Source: Deltaproteobacteria bacterium
Lineage (GTDB): Bacteria; Bdellovibrionota_C; UBA2361; SZUA-149; JADZAE01
NCBI GenBank assembly: GCA_020852715.1
Contig: JADZAE010000044.1
Location: 1 to 36,341, forward strand
Direction of reading: 5' to 3'
Length of the DNA: 36,341 nucleotides
The notes below the pieces were generated by a model. It worked only from the letters and a program-made list of their open reading frames with translations, was not told the origin of the DNA and made no database searches. A program made the translations under genes and the position numbers. The stretch's first letter is position 1, and the number at the start of each line of letters is the position of its first letter. Shown here in pieces: positions 16,821 to 24,384 of this stretch.

Positions 16821-17267
16821 TTAGCTGCGAAACGAGACTAAGTCTTTAGACAAACTAAATGAAATAAAATCAACAATATTTTTAACCGAGGCGATTCCTA
16901 CGGGTTTATTATCTTTATCGACAATTGGTACATGGCGATAGCCACCTTGAGACATCATGTTTAAAACAAATGCGATTGAGCATGTCATTTGAGTTGTTTG
17001 AGGATTTGCCGTCATTACTTTTACTAGTGGTGTGTTTTCATAATCAAGATTTTCTAAGACTACACGCAAAATGACATCACGTTCGGAAAATATTCCGCTT
17101 ATTTCTCCTATGGGATTAACGACAATTACGCAGCCAATCTTATTGTCTTTAAGTAAGCGGATTGCTGACATTACGCTAGCTTGCTCCTCGAGAATAATTG
17201 GTGTCGGTGGATTAATCAAACCGATACTTTTTGATAAAAAGCGGCTATCTACTATGCCAAATTCCAT
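16821..17267 (-). CDS. two-CBS-domain protein
   Basis: 148 residues, a stand-alone CBS pair. CBS1 spans about 18-72 (SVMSAIRLLKDNKIGCVIVVNP, GIFSERDVI) and CBS2 about 82-140 (VMTANPQTTQ, GYRHVPIVDKDNKPVGIAS, VDFI). Such pairs bind adenine nucleotides or similar ligands and regulate a partner. The ATG at 17267 has GAGGAAC upstream. It begins 14 bases after the FapA stop, so the two are almost certainly one transcript, and the kinase follows. A signalling role inside the cell is inferred from this context. Confidence 0.88.
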   Translation of the reverse strand: MEFGIVDSRFLSKSIGLINPPTPIILEEQASVMSAIRLLKDNKIGCVIVVNPIGEISGIFSERDVILRVVLENLDYENTPLVKVMTANPQTTQMTCSIAFVLNMMSQGGYRHVPIVDKDNKPVGIASVKNIVDFISFSLSKDLVSFRS

Positions 17268-17281
17268 ATGTTCCTCATTGG

Positions 17282-18778
17282 TTAAATTTTACTCAAATTA
17301 AAACTAGCGCTACTCCAATCAAATTCAATACGGCAGGGATGTGTAACGACTTCATCGACGGCAAAGCGCTGCTGTCCGGCATAAATAAACACACCCGGAT
17401 AGATAGCCTTACGTATTAAAATAACTTGCTGATCCTGCTGTTTGTTACTAGCGATTAATGCTTGTTTTTCCTCCTCATGATGCATCTTTTCTTCTTGTAG
17501 GCACTGATGTTTGGCTATCAATTCTCTGACTTTATCCTGATGCTTAAGAGATAATGTTTTTATCTGTTCAGTGTGAATAAGGAAATGTCCAAGATAACTA
17601 TCAATTAAATCAATTGCTGTTTGAATCTCTTTTATATGCTGCTCTAATTGAATAAAGGTCGCAGAAGACTCCACATTGCCGGCAATATAAATATTTGTTG
17701 TGTTGCCTTTAGGACCGCCTAATTCGCCGGCATCAATATCACCGGCCACAAAAGCTTTACCGCCTAATAGTTGCTCTTTAACCGATAGTTTCCCCTGACT
17801 ATGAAATTCACAATTTCTTGCCGACTTCATTATCGTGATACATTGACCGGCCTCTACGGATAGTCCCTCGGCTCGCTCCATGACAATATTCTTAGCGGCG
17901 CTAATTTGCATTTGTTTGCGGCCAAATATTTGATCTACGGCTCCGGAAGTCACAAACTGACTGATAACTATTTGATGAGTTTCTCCAAAAGATGCACCCT
18001 TGATTTGGATACTGCCGGCAGAGCTGATAATTTTTCCGCGAACCTCTCCGCCAACATTGATGTCGGCAACTGCACGTACGGTGAAATCCTTACGAACTTC
18101 ACCGCCGATGCGAACACTGCCTAAAAAATCGACGTCACCGGTATGAAAATCAATATTTGCGTTGTAGGAGAGTTCTGTCTTGATATCTAACAAGCCGTTT
18201 TCATCAGAGAGATAACCACGAGCCTTGGACATAATTAAGCTATAGGAGGAATTATCGTTGATTATTTGAATATTGTCTCCAAACTTAAGGGGGCAAGGTT
18301 CTCCGGAAATGGATGGCAATTGATTGCCCAATACATCCATGCCCGATCTCCCCTCCTGGGGAGGGTAGAGGCGAGCAACGATATTGCCATTATCGATATT
18401 ATCAAAATAGCGAATATACTTGTGATCAATTACTTCCAGTGGTTCTTTGCTGGATTTTCGATATGGTTTTACCATCAACAGAATGCTACCGTCACGCCCC
18501 TTTTTGGGTAAAACCCCCTTTGCTACACAACGTTTATAAAGCGTTGTTTGCGCTTGAAGATCGCTATATATGGCAGCAAGTTCTTTAGTTTCTATTAGTG
18601 GGCGAGGAATAAATTTAATTAATTCAGTTATTAATTGTTCAATCGAAAAAAGCTCACTGCCAAACTGAGAAATGAGTTCTGCATCGAGATAAGCTGCCGA
18701 CTTATCCTCACTCACATGTAGAGAGTAATTGTAGCGAGTGTCCGAGAATTCATGTATTTTGTTATATTTGTGTGTCAA
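17282..18778 (-). CDS. FapA/DUF342 family protein
   Basis: 498 residues from TTG 18778, chosen because GGAG lies 6 bases upstream and a TATAAT -10 sits about 35 bases upstream; the longer frame from 18874 would begin before that promoter. The N-terminal part (YLDAELI..., VLPKKGRDG, ARLYPPQEGRSGMDVLG) matches FapA. The middle is a beta-helix of short repeats (DVDFLGSVRIGGEV, INVGGEVRGKIISSAGSIQIKG, GGKAFVAGDIDAGELGG, TNIYIAGNV). A coiled-coil segment (about 375-450) follows, then a small C-terminal domain. FapA-like proteins affect flagellar placement or polysaccharide functions in other bacteria, but the biochemical role is poorly defined. It leads the FapA-CBS-kinase run. Confidence 0.85.
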   Translation of the reverse strand: MTHKYNKIHEFSDTRYNYSLHVSEDKSAAYLDAELISQFGSELFSIEQLITELIKFIPRPLIETKELAAIYSDLQAQTTLYKRCVAKGVLPKKGRDGSILLMVKPYRKSSKEPLEVIDHKYIRYFDNIDNGNIVARLYPPQEGRSGMDVLGNQLPSISGEPCPLKFGDNIQIINDNSSYSLIMSKARGYLSDENGLLDIKTELSYNANIDFHTGDVDFLGSVRIGGEVRKDFTVRAVADINVGGEVRGKIISSAGSIQIKGASFGETHQIVISQFVTSGAVDQIFGRKQMQISAAKNIVMERAEGLSVEAGQCITIMKSARNCEFHSQGKLSVKEQLLGGKAFVAGDIDAGELGGPKGNTTNIYIAGNVESSATFIQLEQHIKEIQTAIDLIDSYLGHFLIHTEQIKTLSLKHQDKVRELIAKHQCLQEEKMHHEEEKQALIASNKQQDQQVILIRKAIYPGVFIYAGQQRFAVDEVVTHPCRIEFDWSSASFNLSKI

Positions 18779-18811
18779 AAAAGTCTCCACAGATTGTAAT
18801 GACAGCAGTTC

Positions 18812-18838
18812 ATTATATGAAGAGCCGCACTTAAACAA
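18812..18838 (-). promoter_or_regulatory. promoter for fapA-like gene
   Basis: On the minus strand an exact TATAAT (18812-18817) lies behind a TTGTTT -35 candidate (18833-18838) with a short 15-base spacer. The start site would be near 18805, leaving about 27 bases before the TTG start. Confidence 0.45.
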
Positions 18839-18890
18839 CCAAAAAATTAGAAAATTGCCTAAGCTAAGAGGCAATTTGGTCTTAATGCTA

Positions 18891-18910
18891 AAAACGGCAG
18901 TAGCCGTTTT
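18891..18910 (-). terminator. hairpin terminator upstream of fapA promoter
   Basis: AAAACGGC and GCCGTTTT form a perfect 8-base stem around a 4-base loop. On the minus strand it is followed by a short T-run, so it could stop transcription arriving from the sensor operon. It could also act on the plus strand. Confidence 0.5.
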
Positions 18911-19452
18911 ATTAAGCCAAAAAACTCAGTCAAATTCTATAGGTGCCCTCAAAAAAAATCGCGTCCACCCGTTGGTGATTTTCAAATTCCAAGGTAAATA
19001 GGTACGATTGTTTATTTTTTGAGGCTTTCTATCGCCTTAACTGATTTTTTTAGGTTAATGCTAATTACAGCTGAGTAATTATAAATCTGCAATTAATTGC
19101 AACTAAAATTTCTAAAAAGCATCAAATGTTTATGAGCTAAGGCTGAGCAAAAGACTGCTAAAGCAAGTGAATGGCAGTCTGTTGCTGGGTTGTAGCTCGT
19201 ATGGTTTGTTAGGTAGAAGAGTAATTTGTTGTTATTGATAGTACAGAGGGAATAACCCCAAATTTCACAAAAGAGTGTGTTGTTTGGTATTATAAAATTG
19301 CAACAAGTCGGTTTTATATGAGGTTTTGTTGAAGGCTATTAAAACCAGCTTTCATATTTAGGCAACAGGTTTTATCATAGGTTATAAAAGCTGCAACCCA
19401 TCTTTTTTATAGAATTACCAGCTATTCAAATAAACACCAACTAGTCTTTTTA
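18911..19452. other. long non-coding stretch with hairpins
   Basis: About 540 AT-rich bases with no credible protein gene, between the sensor operon stop and the terminator above. It contains a 14-base palindrome, TGCAATTAATTGCA (19088-19101), a long stem-loop (19146-19186), and several GGTTTTAT-type short repeats near 19310-19385. A small RNA or a long 3' untranslated region are both possible. Confidence 0.4.
19146..19186. repeat. imperfect 13-base stem-loop
   Basis: AGCAA-A-AGACTGC pairs with GCAGTCT-G-TTGCT (one mismatch) around a 15-base loop. There is no T-run on either strand, so it is not a standard terminator; it may be part of a structured RNA. Confidence 0.45.
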
Positions 19453-21372
19453 TCATTGCAATCTCAGTTTTAGGTTTAGCCAGACAGTGGCTCCTGTGTT
19501 TTGTGAACTAAATGAACCAACTTCGCCGCCCATTAACTCAGCTAGGCGTTTAGATGTGCTTAGCTCCTCACTAACAGCTTGGGTGTCAATAACTCTATCG
19601 GCCGGCTCGCCGACACGAACTGGAAATTTTAGTTTATCTTTCTGCTGTGAGTAATCAATATCAGAAATTAATATCTGCAATTGCGCAAACTCAGATGTCG
19701 AGGGTTCTTGGACCACTGAAATATATAACATCTGGTAGGATGTTTGTTTTAACATGTAGGAGAGAATATTTGTAATAACCTGATGTATGCGCACAGCATC
19801 GCTCAGGAAGTCACTGGCTGCGTCATTAGAATAAGAAATAATCAATTTTCGTCCGGCTAAGGAGGCAGAAACTCCCATTATTTCCACTATTTCTTCAATT
19901 ACCGAGCGCAGGTTAAAAGGTTTGTTTTCTAAGCTGATTTGCCCTGTTTCAATACGCGAGATATCACGCATTTCATTGGCGCAGCCAATCAACACTGTTA
20001 ACAACTTTCGCATAGAGCTAAGGATAGTTTTTTGATCGGGGCTTAATTGTGTAACGAGCAGAGCATCGTTCATTTCAAGGACGTTATTAATGGGACGTTT
20101 AAGCTCTTCTGCTAAATCCCCTAAGAAAATACCCTTCTTATTGTTAGACGCTTCAGCATTAATACGCGCTGACCGTTCTTGCTCCACTAAAGACTGAATA
20201 GACTCGGTAGCACTATTCATTTTTTTAGCCAAATCGGCAAGTTCATCACTGCCGCCTAATTGTAGGCGCTCGCTTAGATATCCCTTCCTAATGCTATCAA
20301 TAAAAACAAAAATAGTTTGCAGTCGCTTACGAAATTTAGCGGCCAGCGCCCAGGAGCTACCGAAAGCTGCAATAAATAGGCAGGCAAAAACGGTAGCTAT
20401 GATGTAGTAAAGCTGGTTTAAAACAGCAAATGTTTCACTGGTATCTTGAATAATCATAATTGCCCAGCCCAGCCCAGGGAAATCAAGATAACCATTGGTG
20501 CTAGCATAGCCCACTAGGAGAGAGTTAAAAGCATCTCCGGACTGGACCAAGTAGCCTTTTTTCCCACGTAAAGCAGCATCTGCTGCTGACCACCGCTTAT
20601 CTTTGTAGTTGATAGCGTAAAGAACTTGCATTTCTTTTGCGCGCGATTCTTCATTTAAAAGAAACCCAGGCCCGGAAAGAAGCTGACCTTTACTATTGAT
20701 TAATACTGCATAATTTTTTCTATCTTGATTACTATCGTGCACACGAACACTACTGGTGACATTGTACAGCTCGCTCCAGTTTAGACGGGAAATTAATAAC
20801 CCTGATTGATCTATATTGTTTTTGCTTTGCGAAAATATAGGGATGCTGAAATTTACGCTATAGTTCGCTGTTAAGCTATCATATGCTAATTCGCCGACAG
20901 ATGCGGTCACTTTTAAATCATCACTACTGACTAGCGTTTGTGCGTATTCAGCAGGATTGCTTAAATGTTGATACCAAGTTTCATTAACGACACTACGTCC
21001 GACGGCAGTTGACTCACTGGCCGCAAGTATAACGCCATCATTATTGACAAAATAAAGAGCGGCATAAACGCCATAATCTCGTTTCCAAAGTCTAAGCTGT
21101 TCTGATACTTGGTCGTAGTTCTTACTGTTAATCAACTGGTTAAGAGCCTGGTTTTTGGCAAATCCTTCTAGGTCAGTTTTACGTGTATAAAGAAGCTGAT
21201 CAACCTTTTGCGAGGCGTTGCTGGCAAATTCTGTGAATTTACCGCCCTGACTGACAATTAATGCACGCTCAATCTCGGATTTACCGAAAACCATTATAGC
21301 TAATAGAGGGAGAATGCTAATTAATAAAACTGTCCAAAATATTTTGGCACGAATAGTAAAAAACTTAATCAT
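19453..21372 (-). CDS. dCache-HAMP histidine-kinase-like protein with degenerate catalytic sites
   Basis: 639 residues. Membrane helix 1 (about 10-30), a periplasmic dCache-like sensor (about 35-315), helix 2 (about 320-345), HAMP-like linker (345-400), DHp-like region (410-480), and ATPase-like fold (485-638). Scaffold motifs remain (DISRIETGQISLENKPFNL; KRLAELMGGEVG), but the phospho-acceptor His of the H-box is Glu422 (FLGDLAEELKRPIN against FLANMSHEIRTPLN). The second N-box Asn is Tyr539, the G1 DxGxG is D-I-D-Y-S, and the G2 glycines are lost. It is therefore probably not an active kinase but a signalling pseudoenzyme. ATG 21372 has AGGAAT upstream, 12 bases after the preceding gene. No response regulator lies nearby. 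Confidence 0.85.
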   Translation of the reverse strand: MIKFFTIRAKIFWTVLLISILPLLAIMVFGKSEIERALIVSQGGKFTEFASNASQKVDQLLYTRKTDLEGFAKNQALNQLINSKNYDQVSEQLRLWKRDYGVYAALYFVNNDGVILAASESTAVGRSVVNETWYQHLSNPAEYAQTLVSSDDLKVTASVGELAYDSLTANYSVNFSIPIFSQSKNNIDQSGLLISRLNWSELYNVTSSVRVHDSNQDRKNYAVLINSKGQLLSGPGFLLNEESRAKEMQVLYAINYKDKRWSAADAALRGKKGYLVQSGDAFNSLLVGYASTNGYLDFPGLGWAIMIIQDTSETFAVLNQLYYIIATVFACLFIAAFGSSWALAAKFRKRLQTIFVFIDSIRKGYLSERLQLGGSDELADLAKKMNSATESIQSLVEQERSARINAEASNNKKGIFLGDLAEELKRPINNVLEMNDALLVTQLSPDQKTILSSMRKLLTVLIGCANEMRDISRIETGQISLENKPFNLRSVIEEIVEIMGVSASLAGRKLIISYSNDAASDFLSDAVRIHQVITNILSYMLKQTSYQMLYISVVQEPSTSEFAQLQILISDIDYSQQKDKLKFPVRVGEPADRVIDTQAVSEELSTSKRLAELMGGEVGSFSSQNTGATVWLNLKLRLQ

Positions 21373-21384
21373 AGTAATTCCTGC

Positions 21385-21831
21385 TTATTGTAATGGATAT
21401 CCACTCTGTTGGGGTTGATAACTATCGATGACTAATATTTTTACGCGAGAATCAACTTTGCTTAGAGGCATATAGGCAATCGCATTGGGTATTTCCTCCA
21501 CTAACCTATTGATTGTTGAATCCGAGTCCATCTCCAGATAGTGAAAGCCTTCTTTTATCTGCTTCTGGTAATCAGCATCTTTGTTTACCGACAAAACCAA
21601 ACGTAAAAAATCATTCTTTACTTCACTGTTGCCAGGCTGGTGTATCGCTACAATCTTCTGACCATCAGGCCAACGGCTCAGATTGCCTAAATAAATTCGC
21701 GCCAAATCTTTGCGTGAATACTCAGAACTAGGATTCTGTTTGTTTACAATTACAGCTAATGGCTCGGCCGAGGCATGACCAATAGTGAACGCGAACATGC
21801 TAATAATTGTAATTAAAATGATTCTCCGCAT
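21385..21831 (-). CDS. small PstS-like periplasmic protein
   Basis: 148 residues. A signal peptide (about 1-22, ending GHASA-E) is followed by one phosphate-binding-protein-like lobe: PLAVIVNKQNPSSEYSRKDLARIYLGNLSRWPDGQKIVAIHQPGNSEVKNDFLRLVL, then IPNAIAYMP. This short form is common in genomes outside phosphate transporter operons. Here it lacks any permease partner and lies between a secreted domain protein and the dCache membrane protein, so it may present a ligand to that sensor. GGAAAGGATAAC precedes the ATG. Ligand unknown. Confidence 0.85.
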   Translation of the reverse strand: MRRIILITIISMFAFTIGHASAEPLAVIVNKQNPSSEYSRKDLARIYLGNLSRWPDGQKIVAIHQPGNSEVKNDFLRLVLSVNKDADYQKQIKEGFHYLEMDSDSTINRLVEEIPNAIAYMPLSKVDSRVKILVIDSYQPQQSGYPLQ

Positions 21832-21846
21832 AAGTTATCCTTTCCA

Positions 21847-22188
21847 TCATTTTTTTATCGGACAAGTAGGACCGGTATTATCTCTAGGCAGTGCCAGCAT
21901 AATACTTTTATTAAAGTCAGCATTCGTAATAATTTCATCCTTTCCTCCTTCGGAGTTGTTGGCCGTTACAACAACGCGCCCCTCGGGAAGTTTACTTAGT
22001 TGCACATAACCTTTCTCGTTGGTTTGAGTAAGTACATATAAGGCTCTTTCTTGATAACTACCGACACAAATGTTAGCTTTGGCAGCAGGTTTGCCATTTT
22101 GGTATACTTGAACTTGCAAACTGCTTGCTAGGCAGTCAAAGGCCAAAGAAAAAGTCAGCAAACAGCAAGCTAATAATAAAGCTTTCAT
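21847..22188 (-). CDS. small secreted protein with carboxypeptidase-regulatory-like fold
   Basis: 113 residues. The signal peptide ends near residue 22 (CLASS). The mature 90 residues look like one Ig/transthyretin-like beta-sandwich of the CarboxypepD_reg type: SLQVQVYQNGKPAAKANICVG, TNEKGYVQLSKLPEGRVVVTANN. The pattern 'gkP...a.v.v......T..~G...l..Lp.G.Y.v.a' is visible. AAGGTG lies before the ATG. First gene of the three-gene sensor operon, 15 bases ahead of the PstS-like gene. Function unknown; ligand binding or anchoring in the periplasm is inferred. Confidence 0.7.
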   Translation of the reverse strand: MKALLLACCLLTFSLAFDCLASSLQVQVYQNGKPAAKANICVGSYQERALYVLTQTNEKGYVQLSKLPEGRVVVTANNSEGGKDEIITNADFNKSIMLALPRDNTGPTCPIKK

Positions 22189-22197
22189 AGCACCTTA

Positions 22198-22219
22198 ATT
22201 CACAATTGTTTTTGTGAAT
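22198..22219. promoter_or_regulatory. perfect inverted repeat overlapping the sensor-operon promoter
   Basis: ATTCACAA and TTGTGAAT are exact inverted copies separated by 6 bases. The repeat covers the expected start of transcription and touches the -10, the usual place for a repressor operator. Confidence 0.5.
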
Positions 22220-22245
22220 ATAAGCAAATGTTTAAGAGCGGGCAA
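22217..22245 (-). promoter_or_regulatory. sigma70-type promoter of the sensor operon
   Basis: On the minus strand TTGCCC (22240-22245) and TATATT (22217-22222) are separated by exactly 17 bases. Transcription would start near 22210, about 22 bases before the first start codon. Confidence 0.6.
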
Positions 22246-22424
22246 TGTGTAATTAGATAGCTTCCTTCTGCCCTAGGAAAAAATTTACCGAAAGTTTGTT
22301 TTCAAAGCCGACAAGATAAGTTAAAGATTGCAAATTTAGCTCTGATGCCCTTAAATAAGCCATAAATAGCGAGTAATAGGGAATTTTAGTAATAAGTACG
22401 AATGCAGGATTTAAAGGGAGCGAT

Positions 22425-22712
22425 ATGAGATACGACTACTTTTGTGCGTCCAATGGACGCACCGTTGAGGTTAGTCATTCCATGACAGACCAACTGACCA
22501 ACTGGGGGGATCTTTGTAAAATGGCAGGCATAGAAATCGATAATACACCGCTAGATAGCCCCGTTGAACGAATTATTTCGGGGGGGTCTTTTGCAATGAT
22601 AAAAGGTGATCAAAAATGGCACAGTAGCCCTAGAACAGACTGTATGTGTAACAATGACAGTTGTACTCCTATTCCGGCTTGCGCATGTAGCGGCAAATGC
22701 CCGCATCGGTAA
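22425..22712 (+). CDS. FmdB-like protein with Cys-rich tail
   Basis: 95 residues. RYDYFCASNGRTVEVSHSM and PVERIISGGSFAMIKG resemble small FmdB/zinc-ribbon proteins, whose consensus is a short beta start, two CxxC pairs and ERxISGG. Here the ribbon Cys pairs are reduced to Cys7 and Cys31, and a Cys cluster sits at the end instead (73, 75, 80, 86, 88, 92). GGGAG precedes ATG 22425. It converges on the secreted protein gene with an 8-base gap. Metal binding at the C-terminal cluster is likely; the physiological role is unknown. Confidence 0.7.
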   Translation: MRYDYFCASNGRTVEVSHSMTDQLTNWGDLCKMAGIEIDNTPLDSPVERIISGGSFAMIKGDQKWHSSPRTDCMCNNDSCTPIPACACSGKCPHR

Positions 22713-22720
22713 AGTGGTGT

Positions 22721-24163
22721 TTAGCCCAAAGAGTCGCCCGGTTTTCCGAACTTTATTTTTAGCAGCGGATATATTCTATTGTTATCGGGATAAAAGTAGC
22801 GATAGCCTGTGCTGTGATCAACTAGCGTATATATAAATTTTCCGGCTAAGCGAAACCAGGGTAAAGGTCGTTTTGCTGAGCTTTTCCCAAAATAAAGTTC
22901 CTTATAATACAACGGATCAGCCGTATAAAATGCGCTGGCATTGAATCCATTATCACTGGTAAGCGTGCGAAAATAGCCGGTTGATGCATTCCAATAACTT
23001 ATATCATTTAAACCATCGCCACTAACATCACCGCGGACCATAAAATTTACCGATTTATCCGGAAGATAAAAAACATGCTCACTATCATCGCTGGAATACA
23101 CCACATACAATGACATAGTGCTACGTCGATATACGGCTGGATCGCAAAGGCCATCGCCATCATAATCTTGAACAATTGGTCTATCTCCGGCGTATCCAAA
23201 ATTAAAATTGCGAGTTGTCTTATCGTGTCGATAAATATACCAATGCCATTGTTTTTTTGTTAGCCGTATGACGGCCGGATTAGTTTTATTAGGTTGTTCC
23301 CACGCACAGTGGGCAAGTATATCTCCCCAATTACCAAAATACAGAGCGTTAATATTCCCGTCAGTTTGGGCAAAGCCAGAGCCGCGTAAAAACCAGCGGA
23401 GTCGCTTTCCCGCTATGCGAACAACGCCGACGTCAGAATAGCCTTCAGCCGGCTGATATGTAATTGGCGTATCTCCTTCTTTACCATAAAGAAAAGATGA
23501 GTTTTGTCCGGCAACAGGGTAGTCTTTTACTATCCACGTTCCAGAACTTTTTCGCCAAAGTAATGAATTGGAATTGCCATCGCCATCTGGATCAAACGAA
23601 GCAGCATGAAATATGTATGGTCTTGGACTACTCCCAGCATTAGTGGGAATAAATTTTCCAGCATATTCAGCTTTGTCGGAGACATTATCGTTGTCACTGT
23701 CGAAATTATATAAGTTGGAATAATCCCCATAATTGAAACTATTTGAGCAATCACTATCTTCCAGTGCGTTATTCAATCCATCTCTATCCGAATCACGTAG
23801 CTTAAGCCGATCGCAGTTAGTAAAACTAATCTGGTTAGAGGCTAAGCCATAAGATCGCTTGTAAGTGTAACAGTAGGCATTTATATACAAGAGTTTCTTA
23901 CGATGTGTTCCCGGAAGTTCGATATCAAAAATACCCTTGGTTTTAGCCGAATTGATTAATTGGCGTTTAATGGTAGCGGTAATTTGCGAGGGATTGCCTT
24001 CGATGGAATAGCGAATACGCATTGCTACATTTCCAAGCTTATATTCGGGACAGAGATTGATATTTAGTTTCGTTGTAATGGTGTCGCTGACAACAGCCAG
24101 AGAGCTGTTAACCAATAAAAAGCTGCTGATGAGAGTAAAAATATTTAAAAGAAAACGGTTCAC
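22721..24163 (-). CDS. secreted Ca-binding / FG-GAP-like repeat protein
   Basis: 480 residues from GTG 24163. Signal peptide about 1-23 (ending SSLA). A Cys-containing domain (about 24-120) is followed by Asp-rich calcium loops: DSDRDGLNNALE (124-135), DSDNDNVSDKAE (155-166), DPDGDGNSN (191-199). These lead into blade-like repeats with GDxP and DYDGDGLCD (333-341) and GDVSGDGLND (378-387), in the manner of FG-GAP/VCBS propellers. It is exported, with several Cys that could form disulfides, and may leave the cell through the T2SS encoded nearby. No catalytic motif is seen, so adhesion or structural roles are as likely as an enzyme. Confidence 0.75.
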   Translation of the reverse strand: MNRFLLNIFTLISSFLLVNSSLAVVSDTITTKLNINLCPEYKLGNVAMRIRYSIEGNPSQITATIKRQLINSAKTKGIFDIELPGTHRKKLLYINAYCYTYKRSYGLASNQISFTNCDRLKLRDSDRDGLNNALEDSDCSNSFNYGDYSNLYNFDSDNDNVSDKAEYAGKFIPTNAGSSPRPYIFHAASFDPDGDGNSNSLLWRKSSGTWIVKDYPVAGQNSSFLYGKEGDTPITYQPAEGYSDVGVVRIAGKRLRWFLRGSGFAQTDGNINALYFGNWGDILAHCAWEQPNKTNPAVIRLTKKQWHWYIYRHDKTTRNFNFGYAGDRPIVQDYDGDGLCDPAVYRRSTMSLYVVYSSDDSEHVFYLPDKSVNFMVRGDVSGDGLNDISYWNASTGYFRTLTSDNGFNASAFYTADPLYYKELYFGKSSAKRPLPWFRLAGKFIYTLVDHSTGYRYFYPDNNRIYPLLKIKFGKPGDSLG

Positions 24164-24384
24164 GGTAACATTCTAAATAATAATAACGCTGTTAATATAT
24201 CGGCAATAAGGCTAGTATTGATAGCAATTTATGGTATGTTTATCAACCTTGTTGTAACTATTTAATTGTTGTTTGATGGCTAAGTTCTTCATCACTAAAT
24301 ATAGCTATGTAAATCAACAAAAGTGCTCTTAGTGAGAGTGATTTAGCTTTATTTAGTAAATAAAATTAGCCCTTGAAGGCTTAT

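Noticed and set aside
18341..18372. C/G-rich run resembling a repeat element inside the FapA-like gene
   Set aside because: It encodes the conserved YPPQEGRSGMDVLG segment of the family, so it is coding constraint.
18779..18874. Longer FapA start at TTG 18874
   Set aside because: It would begin upstream of an exact TATAAT at 18812-18817 and lacks a ribosome site, whereas TTG 18778 has GGAG at 6 bases.
19088..19101. 14-base palindrome TGCAATTAATTGCA as an operator
   Set aside because: It is not next to any promoter I can find, and AT-rich palindromes of this size can arise by chance; kept only as a note in the region.
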